From NCBI RefSeq assembly GCF_025823185.1, contig NZ_JACKVK010000004.1, positions 124,001-188,000 on the forward strand: a stretch of DNA of 64,000 nt, given 5' to 3'. The first letter of the stretch is position 1. Each line of letters opens with the position of its first letter. Of this stretch, positions 37,169 through 47,533 are shown in pieces. The DNA comes from Mycobacterium yunnanensis (GTDB lineage: Bacteria > Actinomycetota > Actinomycetes > Mycobacteriales > Mycobacteriaceae). A program made the position numbers and the translations under genes. The notes under the pieces were generated by a model that had not been told where the DNA came from, made no database searches, and saw nothing but the letters and a program-made list of their open reading frames with translations.

Positions 37169-39213
37169 CAACCATGGCCACATCCACCGTCGTCGCCGAC
37201 TTGATCGCCCGGTCCAACCGACTTGGCGCCGATCCGAAGAACACCAACTACGCGGGTGGCAACACCTCGGCCAAGGGCACCGACACCGACCCCGTGACCG
37301 GTGCCCCCGTAGACCTGTTGTGGGTCAAGGGGTCCGGGGGAGACCTCGGCACACTGACCGAGAACGGACTGGCCGTGCTTCGGCTGGACCGCATGCGCGC
37401 GATGGTCGACGTGTACCCCGGCGTCGAGCGGGAAGACGAGATGGTCGCCGCCTTCGACTACTGCCTGCACGGCCGCGGCGGTGCCGCGCCCTCGATCGAC
37501 ACCGCGATGCACGGTCTGGTCGAGGCCGCTCACGTCGACCATCTGCATCCCGACTCCGGCATCGCACTGGCGACGGCCGCCGACGGCGAAGCCCTGACCA
37601 AGCAGATCTTTGGGGACCGCGTGGTGTGGATTCCATGGCGGCGACCGGGCTTTCAGCTCGGACTCGACATCGCCGACGTCAAGGCCCGCAACCCGCAGGC
37701 GATCGGGACGATCCTCGGCGGGCACGGCATCACCGCGTGGGGCGACACCTCGGCCGAGGCCGAGGCGCGCTCGCTGGAGATCATCGACACCGTGCAGCGC
37801 TACCTCGACGCCAACGGGCGGCCGCAGCCCTTTGGCGCCCCGCTGGACGGCTACGGCGCGCTGCCCGACGATCGGCGTCGCGCGAAGGCAGCCGCCCTGG
37901 CCCCGTTCCTCCGTGGGCTGGCGTCGACCGACAAGCCCCAGGTGGGACATTTCACCGATGATCCCAGGGTGCTCGAATTCCTGGGCAGCGCAGAGCATCC
38001 CAGGCTCGCGGCACTGGGCACCAGCTGCCCGGATCACTTCCTGCGCACCAAGGTCAAGCCGATGGTGCTCGACCTGCCCGTCGATGCCTCCGTCGACGAC
38101 GCCAAGGCCAGGTTGACCGAACTGCACCACCAGTATCGCGCGGACTACGCCGGCTACTACGAGCGGCACGCCTCGGCCGACTCGCCGGCCATGCGTGGCG
38201 CCGACCCGGCGATCGTGCTGATCCCCGGTGTCGGAATGTTCAGCTACGGCAAGGACAAGCAGACCGCGCGGGTGGCGGGTGAGTTCTACCTCAACGCGAT
38301 CAACGTGATGCGCGGCGCGGAGGCCATCTCGACCTACGCCCCCATCGACGAGGCCGAGAAGTTCCGCATCGAGTACTGGGCGCTCGAGGAGGCCAAGCTC
38401 GCCAGAATGCCCAAGCCGAAACCGCTGGCCACCCGCATCGCGCTGGTGACCGGCGCGGCTTCGGGCATCGGCAAGGCCATCGCGGAGCGCCTGGCGGCCG
38501 AGGGGGCGTGCGTCGTCATCGCCGACCTCGACGCCGAGAAGGCCAGCGCGGCAGCACGACAGATCGGCACCACCGACGTCGCGGTCGGCATTGCCGCCGA
38601 CGTCACCGACGAAGCCGCGGTGCAGGCCGCCGTCGACGCGACCGTCCTGGCGTTCGGTGGCGTCGACATCGTGGTCAACAACGCCGGTCTGTCCCTGTCG
38701 AAGTCGTTGCTGGAGACCACGGTCGCAGACTGGGACCTGCAGCACGACGTGATGGCCCGCGGCTCGTTCCTGGTATCGAAGGCTGCGGCGCGCGCGCTGA
38801 TCGACCAGAAGCTCGGCGGCGACATCATCTACATCTCCTCGAAGAACTCGGTGTTCGCCGGTCCCAACAACATCGCCTACTCGGCCACCAAGGCCGACCA
38901 GGCACATCAGGTGCGCCTGCTCGCCGCCGAACTCGGCGAGCACGCGATCAAGGTCAACGGCATCAACCCCGACGGCGTGGTCCGCGGGTCGGGCATCTTC
39001 GCCGGCGGCTGGGGCGCCAAGCGGGCCGCGGTCTACGGCGTCCCCGAGGAAGAGCTCGGCGCGTACTACGCCCAGCGCACCCTGCTGAAACGCGAAGTGC
39101 TGCCGGAGAACATCGCGAACGCGGCGTTCGCCCTGTGCACATCGGACTTCTCGCACACGACGGGGTTGCACGTGCCGGTGGATGCGGGCGTCGCGGCGGC
39201 TTTTCTCCGATGA
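37165..39213 (+). CDS. Bifunctional rhamnulose-1-phosphate aldolase / L-lactaldehyde dehydrogenase
   Basis: 682 residues with two enzymes in one chain. Residues 1-415 are a class II aldolase of the RhaD type: zinc-site [10 protein letters not shown] near 123, [18 protein letters not shown] and [18 protein letters not shown]. Residues from about 421 are a short-chain dehydrogenase: [16 protein letters not shown] near 428, NNAGLS and catalytic YSATK. The aldolase splits L-rhamnulose 1-phosphate to DHAP and L-lactaldehyde, and the second domain oxidises L-lactaldehyde to L-lactate with NAD. The fusion is a known family. ATG 37165 overlaps the rhaI stop; earlier in-frame codons lie in rhaI. Confidence 0.95.
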   Translation: MTTMATSTVVADLIARSNRLGADPKNTNYAGGNTSAKGTDTDPVTGAPVDLLWVKGSGGDLGTLTENGLAVLRLDRMRAMVDVYPGVEREDEMVAAFDYCLHGRGGAAPSIDTAMHGLVEAAHVDHLHPDSGIALATAADGEALTKQIFGDRVVWIPWRRPGFQLGLDIADVKARNPQAIGTILGGHGITAWGDTSAEAEARSLEIIDTVQRYLDANGRPQPFGAPLDGYGALPDDRRRAKAAALAPFLRGLASTDKPQVGHFTDDPRVLEFLGSAEHPRLAALGTSCPDHFLRTKVKPMVLDLPVDASVDDAKARLTELHHQYRADYAGYYERHASADSPAMRGADPAIVLIPGVGMFSYGKDKQTARVAGEFYLNAINVMRGAEAISTYAPIDEAEKFRIEYWALEEAKLARMPKPKPLATRIALVTGAASGIGKAIAERLAAEGACVVIADLDAEKASAAARQIGTTDVAVGIAADVTDEAAVQAAVDATVLAFGGVDIVVNNAGLSLSKSLLETTVADWDLQHDVMARGSFLVSKAAARALIDQKLGGDIIYISSKNSVFAGPNNIAYSATKADQAHQVRLLAAELGEHAIKVNGINPDGVVRGSGIFAGGWGAKRAAVYGVPEEELGAYYAQRTLLKREVLPENIANAAFALCTSDFSHTTGLHVPVDAGVAAAFLR

Positions 39214-40658
39214 GCACCGGCCGGTTCGTCGCGGTCGACCTGGGCGCCACGAGCGGCCGAGTCATGCTGGCCGACGTCGGACCAGGCACCCTGCAGATGC
39301 GCCAGCTCAACCGTTTCGCCAACGACCCGGTGTATCTGTGGAACGGCCACCGCACCGCGATGCACTGGGACCTACCGGGATTGTTCGGCCACATCTGCGC
39401 GGGGCTGGCCGAGGCGGGCCGCGTCGCACCCGACCTGACCAGTGTCGGGGTCGACTCGTGGGCCGTCGACTACGGTCTGCTGCGGGACGGCAAACTCCTT
39501 GGGCTGCCGTACAACTACCGCGACGCCCGCTGTGCGCACGGCGCCGACGCCGTCCACGAGACGCTGCCGCAGGAGCGCATCCACGCCCGCAACGGGCTGC
39601 AGTTCCTGGCGTTCAACACGATGTTCCAATTGGTCGCCGATCGACTCGAGGGTCTTCTCGACCTCGCAGACACCGCGCTGCTCGTGCCCGATCTGATCGG
39701 CTACTGGCTGACCGGCCGCACCGTGACGGAGCGGACCAACGCCTCGACCACCGGGCTGCTTGGCGTGGACGGGACGTGGGACGCCGAGCTGGAGGCCATG
39801 TTGGGTCTGCCGCCGGGATTGTTCCCCGCACTGGCCGAGCCCGGGGACGATCTCGGCACGGTCCTGCCCGATCTCGCCGACCGGGCGGGGTTCGGTGCCG
39901 GGCTGCGGGTCACCACGGTGGCATCGCACGACACGGCCTCCGCGGTCGTGGCGATCCCGATGACCGCGGCCTCGGCGGCCTACGTTTCCTGCGGCACATG
40001 GGCGTTGGTGGGGGTCGAGTTGGACGCACCGGTGATGGATGCTGCGGCCCGCTCGGCCAACTTCACCAACGAGGTCGGCGCCGACGGCCGAATCCGGTTC
40101 CTACGCAACGTGATGGGACTGTGGTTGCTGAGCGAGTCGGTCCGGCACTGGGAGCGCGACGGAGCCCGCGTCGACCTGCCGTCGCTGCTCGAGCAGGCCG
40201 CGGCCTGCCCCCCGCCGTCGGAGGTGTTCGACGCCGACGACCCGCGCTTCGTCGAACCCGGCGACATGCCCGGACGGATCGCCGGGTGGTACCGAGAGCG
40301 CGGTCTTCGCGTGCCGGCGAGCAGGCCCGAGATGACTCGCGCGATCGTCGAGAGTCTCGCCGCCGGATTCGCCACCGGCGTCGAGCAGGCGGCGGCGCTC
40401 AGCGGTGTGCCCGTCGAGACGGTCCACCTGGTCGGTGGCGGAGCGAAGAACCGCCTGCTGTGTCAGCTGGTCGCCAACCGGGTAGGCCGACCGGTGGTGG
40501 CGGGACCGGTGGAGGCCACTGCCATCGGCAACGTCCTCGTGCAGGCGCGCGCGCACGGGTTGCTGCACGGCGATCTCGACGACCTCCGTGCGACGATGAC
40601 GACCACGTTGCCCACGTATCGCTTCGAGCCGCAACGAGCTCCGGCAGGAAGGGTATGA
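39210..40658 (+). CDS. rhaB: Rhamnulokinase
   Basis: 482 residues of the FGGY kinase family in the RhaB subgroup: [41 protein letters not shown], the C-terminal [20 protein letters not shown] and [15 protein letters not shown]. It phosphorylates L-rhamnulose at O1 with ATP. Both ends overlap neighbours by four bases (ATGA), so translation through the operon is coupled. Confidence 0.95.
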   Translation: MSTGRFVAVDLGATSGRVMLADVGPGTLQMRQLNRFANDPVYLWNGHRTAMHWDLPGLFGHICAGLAEAGRVAPDLTSVGVDSWAVDYGLLRDGKLLGLPYNYRDARCAHGADAVHETLPQERIHARNGLQFLAFNTMFQLVADRLEGLLDLADTALLVPDLIGYWLTGRTVTERTNASTTGLLGVDGTWDAELEAMLGLPPGLFPALAEPGDDLGTVLPDLADRAGFGAGLRVTTVASHDTASAVVAIPMTAASAAYVSCGTWALVGVELDAPVMDAAARSANFTNEVGADGRIRFLRNVMGLWLLSESVRHWERDGARVDLPSLLEQAAACPPPSEVFDADDPRFVEPGDMPGRIAGWYRERGLRVPASRPEMTRAIVESLAAGFATGVEQAAALSGVPVETVHLVGGGAKNRLLCQLVANRVGRPVVAGPVEATAIGNVLVQARAHGLLHGDLDDLRATMTTTLPTYRFEPQRAPAGRV

Positions 40659-41926
40659 CGATGAAGGATTCGACGAACCACTTGACCAGGCGGCGGCTGC
40701 CGAGTCGACATGATCTGGCGCCGCTCGTGCAGTTCAAGAAGCCCGAGTTCGACGCCACCAAGCGCCGGCTCGACAAGGCGCTGACCATCGAAGACCTCCG
40801 GCGCATCGCCAAGCGACGCACGCCGCGGGCTGCGTTCGACTACACCGACGGCTCCGCGGAAGCCGAACTGTCGATCGCGCGCGCCCGTCAGGCGTTCGCC
40901 GACGTCGAATTCCACCCGGCCATCCTGCGGGACGTGTCGAAGGTCAGCACGGGCTGGGACGTCCTCGGTGCGCCGGTCGCGCTGCCCTTCGGGATCGCGC
41001 CCACCGGGTTCACCCGGATGATGCACACCGAGGGCGAGATCGCCGGTGCGCACGTCGCCGCTCGGGCGGGCATTCCCTTCTCGCTCTCGACGATGGGCAC
41101 CACGGCCATCGAAGACGTCAAGGCCGCGAACCCGCTGGGACGCAACTGGTTTCAGCTGTACATGTGGAAGGACCGCGACCGGTCGATGGCGCTCGTCGAA
41201 CGGGCGATGTCCGCCGGTTTCGACACCCTGCTGGTCACCGTCGACGTGCCGGTCGCAGGCGCCCGCCTGCGCGACAAGCGCAACGGCATGTCGATCCCGC
41301 CGGCCCTGACCCTGCGGACCATCGCCAACGCGCTGCCGCGCCCGCAGTGGTGGATCGACTTCCTGACCACCGAGCCGCTGGCGTTCGCGTCACTGGACCG
41401 CTGGTCGGGCACCGTCGCCGAGTTGCTGGACACCATGTTCGACCCCACGGTCACCTTCGAGGATCTGGCCTGGATCAAGTCGCAGTGGCCGGGCAAGTTC
41501 GTGGTGAAGGGCGTCCAGACCGTCGACGACGCCCGCGCTGTCGCCGACCTCGGCGTCGACGCGGTGCTGCTGTCCAATCACGGTGGGCGTCAACTGGACC
41601 GAGCGCCCATTCCGTTCCACCTGTTGCCCGACGTGGTCCGCGAGGTCGGCAAGGACGTCGAGGTTCACCTCGACACCGGCATCATGTCCGGTGCCGACGT
41701 GGTGGCCGCGATCGCGATGGGCGCGCGGTTCACCTTGATCGGGCGGGCCTACCTCTACGGTCTGATGGCCGGTGGGGAAGCCGGGGTGGCCCGGGCCGTG
41801 GAGATCCTCACCGATCAGGTGGAGCGCACGATGCGCCTCCTCGGCGTCAATTCGCTGGAGGAGTTGAACCCCGGACACGTGACGCAGCTAATGCGGTTGA
41901 CCCCCAGATCGACGACGAACGGGTAA
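40655..41926 (+). CDS. lldD: FMN-dependent alpha-hydroxy-acid dehydrogenase, probable L-lactate dehydrogenase
   Basis: 423 residues of the LldD/glycolate-oxidase barrel family: [59 protein letters not shown] and the catalytic-histidine motif [17 protein letters not shown], then FMN-phosphate site [24 protein letters not shown] residues. Members oxidise L-lactate to pyruvate, passing electrons to the quinone pool. In this operon it would consume the L-lactate made by the fused aldolase/dehydrogenase, completing rhamnose breakdown. The symbol is assigned by family and context. It overlaps rhaB. Confidence 0.85.
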   Translation: MTMKDSTNHLTRRRLPSRHDLAPLVQFKKPEFDATKRRLDKALTIEDLRRIAKRRTPRAAFDYTDGSAEAELSIARARQAFADVEFHPAILRDVSKVSTGWDVLGAPVALPFGIAPTGFTRMMHTEGEIAGAHVAARAGIPFSLSTMGTTAIEDVKAANPLGRNWFQLYMWKDRDRSMALVERAMSAGFDTLLVTVDVPVAGARLRDKRNGMSIPPALTLRTIANALPRPQWWIDFLTTEPLAFASLDRWSGTVAELLDTMFDPTVTFEDLAWIKSQWPGKFVVKGVQTVDDARAVADLGVDAVLLSNHGGRQLDRAPIPFHLLPDVVREVGKDVEVHLDTGIMSGADVVAAIAMGARFTLIGRAYLYGLMAGGEAGVARAVEILTDQVERTMRLLGVNSLEELNPGHVTQLMRLTPRSTTNG

Positions 41927-41935
41927 CCTGCCCCG

Positions 41936-42937
41936 ATGGCCGCCGGAATACGCGATGTCGCCGCGGCGGCATCGGTGTCGGTCGGGACCGTGTCCAACGT
42001 GCTCAACGCTCCGGAACGGGTGGCACCGGCCACGGTCGCGCGGGTGCAGGCCGCGATCGAGGAGCTGGGCTTCGTGCGCAACGACGCCGCACGCCAGCTT
42101 CGGGTGGGCCGGTCGCGGTGCGTCGGGCTGCTGGTCCTCGACGTCGGAAACCCGTTCTTCACCGACGTCGCCCGGTCGGCGGAAGTCCGCGCCGCACAGC
42201 ACGATCTGGTCGTCCTGCTGGGCACCTCCGACGACGACCCCGTCCGCGAACGCACGTATCTGGACACCTTCGAGGAGCAACGCGTCTACGGGCTGCTGAT
42301 CTCTCCGGTGCGCGAGGATTCGGAACGGCTGCTGGCACTGCGTGGGCGCGGTGTGCCGGTGGTGCTGGTGGACCGCGACGGCACGGACACGCCGTTCTCC
42401 TCGGTGTCGGTCGACGACGTGGCCGGGGGCCGGTTGGCCGCCGAGCACCTGTGCGGTCGCGGGCGTCGCCGCCTCGCCTACGTCGGCGGTCCGCTGGGGT
42501 TGCGCCAGCTGGCGGATCGGTTGGCCGGCGCGCGCGCCGCGGTCGAGCAATTCCCCGGCGCCACACTGGAAGTGGTACCGACCGACGAATCGAGTGTGCT
42601 GGCGGGTCGCGCGGCGGGTGAGGCGTTGTGCGCCCGTCCCGCCGTCGAGCGGCCCGACGCGATCTTCTGCGCCAACGACCTCCTGGCGATCGGGATGCTG
42701 CAGGGTCTGGCAGACGGCGGGGTGAGCGTGCCCGGTGAGATGGCGGTGATCGGATACGACGACATCGCGTTCGCGCGGTCGGCGGCGGTGGCGCTGTCGT
42801 CGATCCGTCAGCCGAGCGCCGACATCGGCGCGACCGCGCTCGACCTGCTCGTGGCGTCCGCGGAGTCCCCGGCCGCCGAACCCCGCCACGTGGTGTTCCG
42901 GCCGGAGCTCGTCGCCCGCGCGTCCACTGCGGTGTGA
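41936..42937 (+). CDS. LacI-family transcriptional regulator of the rhamnose operon
   Basis: 333 residues. The N-terminal helix-turn-helix with hinge reads IRDVAAAASVSVGTVSNVLN; periplasmic-binding-like core segments GLLVLDVGNPFFTDVARSAE, VDRDGTDTPFSSVSVDDVAG and VIGYDDIAFARSAAVALSSI follow. It is the last gene of the rhamnose operon, 9 bases after lldD, so it should repress its own synthesis through the palindrome at 34331-34344. The effector is inferred to be L-rhamnose or a product. Confidence 0.92.
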   Translation: MAAGIRDVAAAASVSVGTVSNVLNAPERVAPATVARVQAAIEELGFVRNDAARQLRVGRSRCVGLLVLDVGNPFFTDVARSAEVRAAQHDLVVLLGTSDDDPVRERTYLDTFEEQRVYGLLISPVREDSERLLALRGRGVPVVLVDRDGTDTPFSSVSVDDVAGGRLAAEHLCGRGRRRLAYVGGPLGLRQLADRLAGARAAVEQFPGATLEVVPTDESSVLAGRAAGEALCARPAVERPDAIFCANDLLAIGMLQGLADGGVSVPGEMAVIGYDDIAFARSAAVALSSIRQPSADIGATALDLLVASAESPAAEPRHVVFRPELVARASTAV

Positions 42938-42940
42938 CGC

Positions 42941-43675
42941 CTACTTGATCGTGTAGCCGCCGTCGATCACCAAGTCGGCGCCGTTGACCATCGCGGCGGC
43001 GTCGGACGCGAGATAGATTGCGGCTGCGGCAATCTCGTTCGGGTAGGCGAACCGGCCGGTGGGGATCAGCTTCTTGAGGGCCTCGCCCTTGGGGTTGTCC
43101 CACGCCTTGATGCCCAGATCGGTCAGCACGACGGTGGGGGAGATGCTGTTGACCCGCACGCCGCGTCCGGCCCATTCAGTGGCGAGCACCTTGGTGACGC
43201 CCAGGACGCCGAACTTGGAGGCGCAGTAGGCGACGTGCTCGTCGATGGCCACGCTGGCGGCTTGGGAGGCCATGTTGACGATCGCACCACGACCGGCTTC
43301 GAGCATGTGCCTGCCGACGGTCTGGCACATCAGGAAGGTGCCCTTGAGGTTGACGGCCATCGTCGAATCCCAGTCCGCCAGGGACAATTCGTCGGCGGGC
43401 GCTAGCCGGGCGATGCCGGCACTGTTCACCAGGACGTCGACCCTGCCGTGGTCGGCGAGCACGGCGGCCACGGTGGATTCCACGGATTCGGGGTTGGACA
43501 CGTCGCAGGTGTAGCCGCCGTCGGTGGCCAGGTCGGCGACGGCGACCGTCGCCCCCTTGGCGGTGAAGGCCGCCGCGATGGCTGCCCCGATGCCGGAGGC
43601 GCCTCCGGTCACCAGGGCGACCTTGCCGCTCAGGCCGAAGTCGAAGTCCACGGTGGGTTCGGTCGTGTCGGGCAT
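42941..43675 (-). CDS. SDR-family polyol dehydrogenase (GolD-like)
   Basis: 244 residues with full SDR motifs: VALVTGGASGIGAAIAAAFT, NSAGIA, catalytic serine MASQAAS, YCASK and the C-terminal NGADLVIDGGYTIK. The opening DFDFGLSGKVALVTGG and length resemble GolD-type D-arabitol/threitol dehydrogenases. It is co-directional with and 33 bases after the SorC regulator, so it is probably regulated with the polyol locus and oxidises one of its substrates to a ketose. It converges with the LacI gene over a 3-base gap. Confidence 0.85.
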   Translation of the reverse strand: MPDTTEPTVDFDFGLSGKVALVTGGASGIGAAIAAAFTAKGATVAVADLATDGGYTCDVSNPESVESTVAAVLADHGRVDVLVNSAGIARLAPADELSLADWDSTMAVNLKGTFLMCQTVGRHMLEAGRGAIVNMASQAASVAIDEHVAYCASKFGVLGVTKVLATEWAGRGVRVNSISPTVVLTDLGIKAWDNPKGEALKKLIPTGRFAYPNEIAAAAIYLASDAAAMVNGADLVIDGGYTIK

Positions 43676-43708
43676 GTCGTCATCTCTCCTCGTCGGTGGT
43701 GGACATGG

Positions 43709-44629
43709 TCATGCGAGCACTGCGGTGGCGATGTCGATGTCAGTGACCAGTGAGGACACCAGGCCCGAGTTGAGCACTGCCTGGGTGGCCAAGGCCTTTT
43801 CCTTGCCCGCCGCGATGGCGATCCTGGTGGGGATTGCCCGCAGTACCGATTCGTCGATGCCCATGCGGCGTTCGTCGAGTCCCGGCACCCGGTGACCGTC
43901 GGCGTCCAGCAGCAGGGCGCAGGTCTCGGCGCACACCCCGGCGGCGTCGAGGGCTTGGGTCTCCTCGTCGGTCAGCGCCTCGTACACCTGCGACGCGCCC
44001 GCGGTCCACGCGCCGACCGAGACGATCGCGCAACTGACCGAGGAGTGCCGCGCGGTCGTCTCCCGGATCTGGGGGGTGTCGCCGAGGCTTCGAGCGGTGC
44101 GGGCGTCGGTGACGACCAGCGGTGCGTACAGCGGCCACGAGTCACCGCCGCTGACCTCGCTGATGCGGCGTACGAGGTCGGTCCCGTTGGAGGCGATGGC
44201 ACCGGCCATGCCGGTGAGTTGCACGACGTCGCAACGGGGTAACGCCACGAGGTAGGGCGCGATGTGGGTCAGGGTGCGACCGCAGTCGACGCCGACGACG
44301 TCTCCGTGGCGCAGGATCGACTGCAGCAGGTCGGCCATGGCCTTGGCGACGGCGTCGACGTGGTCGGCGGTGTTGGTGGAGTCGGCCGACACCGCGTAGG
44401 CGTGCTCGAGACCGTACCGGCGCTGCAGAGCCGTCGACAGCTCGACGTCCACCGCGCCGGGATTGTGGATCTTGATCTCCACCATGCCCGATTCGAGTGC
44501 CTCGTCGAGCATTCTCGCGACCTTGAAGCGGGACAGGCCGAACTCCTCGGCGATCTGGATTCGCGTTCGTCCTTCGAGGTAGTACCGACGGGCGATCACC
44601 GCGCGCTGAAACAGCTCATCGGGCCCCAT
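43709..44629 (-). CDS. SorC/DeoR-type sugar-binding transcriptional regulator
   Basis: 306 residues. The N-terminus FQRAVIARRYYLEGRTRIQI and EEFGLSRFKVARMLDEAL form the family's helix-turn-helix. The larger C-terminal domain (DCGRTLTHIAPYLVALPRCD; QLTGMAGAIASNGTDLVRRI; GVCAETCALLLDADGHRVPG; GKEKALATQAVLNSGLVSSL) is the sugar-phosphate-binding SorC domain. It is divergent from the polyol operon and is the evident regulator. The likely inducer is a phosphorylated sugar made by the kinase gene at 45411. A palindrome in the shared intergenic region is the candidate operator. Confidence 0.9.
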   Translation of the reverse strand: MGPDELFQRAVIARRYYLEGRTRIQIAEEFGLSRFKVARMLDEALESGMVEIKIHNPGAVDVELSTALQRRYGLEHAYAVSADSTNTADHVDAVAKAMADLLQSILRHGDVVGVDCGRTLTHIAPYLVALPRCDVVQLTGMAGAIASNGTDLVRRISEVSGGDSWPLYAPLVVTDARTARSLGDTPQIRETTARHSSVSCAIVSVGAWTAGASQVYEALTDEETQALDAAGVCAETCALLLDADGHRVPGLDERRMGIDESVLRAIPTRIAIAAGKEKALATQAVLNSGLVSSLVTDIDIATAVLA

Positions 44630-44672
44630 CGGTCGCCTCCCGTACTTCCCGAGCCGCTAGGCTCACACCGCG

Positions 44673-44690
44673 TCTGCACATATGTGCAGA
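44673..44690. promoter_or_regulatory. Perfect 18-base palindrome, candidate SorC operator
   Basis: TCTGCACATATGTGCAGA lies between the divergent regulator and polyol operon, ending 4 bases before the -35 element at 44695. That place suits activation or loop-type repression. Confidence 0.65.
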
Positions 44691-44694
44691 GACG

Positions 44695-44723
44695 TTGACA
44701 TGTGAGCATAGCCATTGCATGAT
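44695..44723 (+). promoter_or_regulatory. Promoter of the polyol operon
   Basis: TTGACA (44695-44700), a 17-base spacer, CATGAT (44718-44723). Start of transcription is expected near 44730. GTTGACATGTGAGCA here is repeated with small changes as GTTGACAGTTGAGCA at about 44756-44770, over the TTG start codon. Confidence 0.5.
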
Positions 44724-44763
44724 CCACATCACAAAGAAAACTCACGAGCAGCAAGGTTGACAG

Positions 44764-45414
44764 TTGAGCAGCGACGACCACGGTCTCGAAGATGAAGGCC
44801 TGGCCGACCTCGCCGGCGAGGTGTTGTCGCGCGAGTCCGCGGCGCTCGCCGCGCTCGTCGGCTCCGTGGAGTCCTCCGTCATCACCGTCGCCCGCCAGAT
44901 GCTCGGCGTCGCAGGCAAAGTCGTCACGACCGGCTCAGGAACCTCCGGCATCATGGCCGAGCGCCTTGCCCACCTCCTCTCGGTGTGCGGCACACCCGCG
45001 ATGTACCTCCCGTCGATGGACGCGCTCCACGGAGGCATGGGCGCCATCACCCCCTCCGACCTCGTCGTCGCGATCTCCAAGACCGGCCAGAGCCAGGAGC
45101 TCACCACGCTCGTCGACCGCCTGGAGCGCCGTGGAGTCCACGTCGTCGCCGTGACCGAGAGTCCCGACTCGCCGTTCGCGTCGGCGGCGAGCAGTGTCGC
45201 GGCGCTGCCGCCGACACCCGCCGACGCCGACCCGGGCGACATGATCGCGATGGCGAGCACGCTGGCCGTCGGCGCCTGGAGCGACGCGGTCGCGGTGGTG
45301 ACCATGTCGCTGCGCGGTCACACCCTCGGCGACGTCGTCGACGGCCACCCCGCCGGCGGCGTGGGCCGTCGTGTTCCCGGGGACCACTCCGCACCGGTGG
45401 TGCGAGGCGCATGA
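44764..45414 (+). CDS. SIS-domain sugar-phosphate isomerase-like protein (KpsF-like)
   Basis: 216 residues from a TTG start (no in-frame ATG near; AAGG about 10 bases upstream). One SIS domain: VVTTGSGTSGIMAERLAHLL, YLPSMDALHGGMGAITPSDL and VVAISKTGQSQELTTLVDRL. The HGGMGAITPSDLVVAIS stretch is close to arabinose-5-phosphate isomerases (KpsF/GutQ), but the CBS tail of those is missing. It may isomerise a ketose phosphate and aldose phosphate in the polyol pathway or sense one. First gene of the operon; its stop overlaps the kinase ATG. Confidence 0.82.
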   Translation: MSSDDHGLEDEGLADLAGEVLSRESAALAALVGSVESSVITVARQMLGVAGKVVTTGSGTSGIMAERLAHLLSVCGTPAMYLPSMDALHGGMGAITPSDLVVAISKTGQSQELTTLVDRLERRGVHVVAVTESPDSPFASAASSVAALPPTPADADPGDMIAMASTLAVGAWSDAVAVVTMSLRGHTLGDVVDGHPAGGVGRRVPGDHSAPVVRGA

Positions 45415-46895
45415 CCACACGGGCCGTCATGGGCGTCGACTCGTCGACCCAGTCCTGCAAGGTGGAGATCCGCGACATGGACTCCGGTGTCGTCCTGGGA
45501 TCCGGTGCGGCCCCGCACCCGCCGGCGTTTCCGCCCTCGAGCGAGCAGCACCCAAACGAGTGGGTCGGGGCCTTCGTCGCGGCCGCCCGCGCGGCGATGT
45601 CCGCGTGCACGGCGACGCCGGACGTGCGCGCCATCTCGGTGGCCGCCCAATGCCACGGCTTGGTCCTCCTCGACGAGCACGGCGACGTGCTTCGCGCCGC
45701 CAAGCTCTGGAACGACACCACCGGCGCGCCCAATCTCGCCCGCCTCGTCGACCGGATCGGCGCGCGCCAGTGGGTGATGCGCATCGGGACCTTGCCGACG
45801 GCCGCCTTCACCATCGCCAAGCTGGCGTGGGTCGCCGAGCACGAGCCGGGTCTTCTCGACCGGGTGGCGACCATCCTCCTGCCGCACGACTACCTCACCT
45901 TCTGGCTGACCGGCGAGAGGGTCACCGATCGGTCCGACGCCTCGGGTACGGGTTACTTCGACTCCGTTGAGGGACAGTGGATTCCGTCCTACCTCGAAGT
46001 CGCGGGCGGCCCCAGGGACTGGGCCGCCAAGCTGCCGACGGTCCTCGGTCCCGCCGACGCGGCGGGACGGGTGCTGCCGGCACGTGCCGCCGAACTCGGC
46101 ATCGGCCCCGACGTCCTCGTCGGCGCGGGCGGCGGCGATCAGCATGCGGCATATCTCGGCCTCGGTCTGACCGACGGCGACCAGTACTTCAGCATCGGCA
46201 CCTCCGGCGTGGTGGCGACGTCCTCACGGGGCCCGGTCTTCGACACCACGGGCGCCGTGGACGGCGTGGCGGACATGACGGGCGGGTATCTGCCCCTGAT
46301 GAGCACGCTGAACGCCGCTCGGGTCGTCGACCGGGCGGCGGTGCTGCTGGGCACCGACCTGGCCGGTGTCGCCGAGTTGGCGCTCGCGGCCGGGCCCACC
46401 CGCGGTCCGGTGCTGGTGCCCTTCCTCGACGGGGAACGCACGCCCGACCGCCCCCACGCGCGCGGCGCGTTCGCCGACCTCACCTCGTCGACGACGCGCG
46501 AGGAACTCGCCCGCGCGTTCGTGGAGGGCCCGCTGCTGTCGTTGCTCTCGGGGCGGGACGGCCTCATCGCGTGCGGGGTCGACGTCAGCGGCGCCGCAAC
46601 GGCCGTCGGCGGTGGAGCGCGCTCGCCTGCCACGTTGCAACTGCTGGCCGACCTGCTCGACGACGAGGTGACGGTGCCCGACGTCGACGAGGCCACCGCG
46701 CGGGGTGCCTGCATCCAGGCCGCTGCCGTGGCCACGCACGCCGACCGGGCCGGTCTGGTCGACCTCGCCAAGCGGTGGCAGCCCGAGGCCAGGACTCGCG
46801 TCCAACCACGCAGGCACGGCCGCGATCTCGGCGGTCTGCGCGCTCGGTGGGCGGCCCTGGCGGCGTCACCGATCCTCGACGGGGGCGAGCGATGA
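45411..46895 (+). CDS. FGGY-family carbohydrate kinase (xylulokinase-like)
   Basis: 494 residues. MGVDSSTQSCKVEIRD, ISVAAQCHGLVLLDE, LWNDTT, LPHDYLTFWLTG, the ATP-site YFSIGTSGVVATSS and C-terminal AVGGGARSPATLQLLADLL are xylulokinase features. It should phosphorylate the ketose formed by the dehydrogenases here, for example D-xylulose to xylulose 5-phosphate; an erythrulose kinase role is an alternative. ATG 45411 overlaps the SIS stop, and its stop overlaps the epimerase start, both ATGA. Confidence 0.87.
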   Translation: MTTRAVMGVDSSTQSCKVEIRDMDSGVVLGSGAAPHPPAFPPSSEQHPNEWVGAFVAAARAAMSACTATPDVRAISVAAQCHGLVLLDEHGDVLRAAKLWNDTTGAPNLARLVDRIGARQWVMRIGTLPTAAFTIAKLAWVAEHEPGLLDRVATILLPHDYLTFWLTGERVTDRSDASGTGYFDSVEGQWIPSYLEVAGGPRDWAAKLPTVLGPADAAGRVLPARAAELGIGPDVLVGAGGGDQHAAYLGLGLTDGDQYFSIGTSGVVATSSRGPVFDTTGAVDGVADMTGGYLPLMSTLNAARVVDRAAVLLGTDLAGVAELALAAGPTRGPVLVPFLDGERTPDRPHARGAFADLTSSTTREELARAFVEGPLLSLLSGRDGLIACGVDVSGAATAVGGGARSPATLQLLADLLDDEVTVPDVDEATARGACIQAAAVATHADRAGLVDLAKRWQPEARTRVQPRRHGRDLGGLRARWAALAASPILDGGER

Positions 46896-47533
46896 TCACA
46901 CTGGCTCCCTGGCACCGCGACTTCCCCGGCCTGCTGGCCGGGTCGGTGTACTCCACCCCCGATTCCCGCGCGGCGGCCGCCCAGACGCTGGCCGACACGG
47001 GTCTCGACGTCCACGTCGACGTGATGGCCGCCTCGGAGGGCCTGCCAGCCGGCGTGAGTCTTGCCGACCTGCAGATGATCTCGAACTCCGTCGACCGGTC
47101 GAGGATTGGCGTACACCTGATCGGCTCGGCCGATTTCGTCGACGCCGTGCTACCCAAGGTCCTCGCGTCCCACCCCGGAGTGGTCTTCCTGCCGTGGCAG
47201 GCCTTCACCGCGGAGCGGGCCACCGCCATCCGGTCGGCAGGGGGCGCGGCGTGGATCGCGGTGTGGCGGGAATGGGACGGCCTCGCCGATCCCCACTGGC
47301 CCGCCGAACCCGACGGCGTGCTGGTGATGCTCATCGAGCCCGGTACCAAGGATCGCTGCCGGCTCGACCGGTTGAGTCTCGTCACCGCCTGCACCACCAG
47401 GTTTTCCGAATTGCCCGTTGCCGTCGACGGCGGGGTCACCGAGGAGATCGCACCCCTGTGCGCCGCCGCCGGTGTCCAGCAGATGGTCGTCGGCCGGGCC
47501 CTCTTGACCTCCGAACGAAGGGAAGCAATGTGA
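46892..47533 (+). CDS. Ribulose-phosphate 3-epimerase-like protein
   Basis: 213 residues of the Rpe barrel family, but divergent. The catalytic positions can be followed: serine in GSVYS, His and Asp in DVHVDVMAAS, His in GVHLIGS and Asp in VAVDGGVTEE. The HVDVMDG glycine and MxVNPGF loop are altered (VDVMAASEG; VMLIEPGTKDR), so substrate may differ from ribulose 5-phosphate. An epimerase or aldolase-like role on a ketose phosphate is inferred. Starts and stops overlap both neighbours. Confidence 0.75.
   Translation: MITLAPWHRDFPGLLAGSVYSTPDSRAAAAQTLADTGLDVHVDVMAASEGLPAGVSLADLQMISNSVDRSRIGVHLIGSADFVDAVLPKVLASHPGVVFLPWQAFTAERATAIRSAGGAAWIAVWREWDGLADPHWPAEPDGVLVMLIEPGTKDRCRLDRLSLVTACTTRFSELPVAVDGGVTEEIAPLCAAAGVQQMVVGRALLTSERREAM

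Noticed and set aside
37147..39171. A 674-codon open frame opposite the aldolase-dehydrogenase gene
   Set aside because: Val/His/Gly/Arg-rich mirror of the real gene, with no domain pattern.
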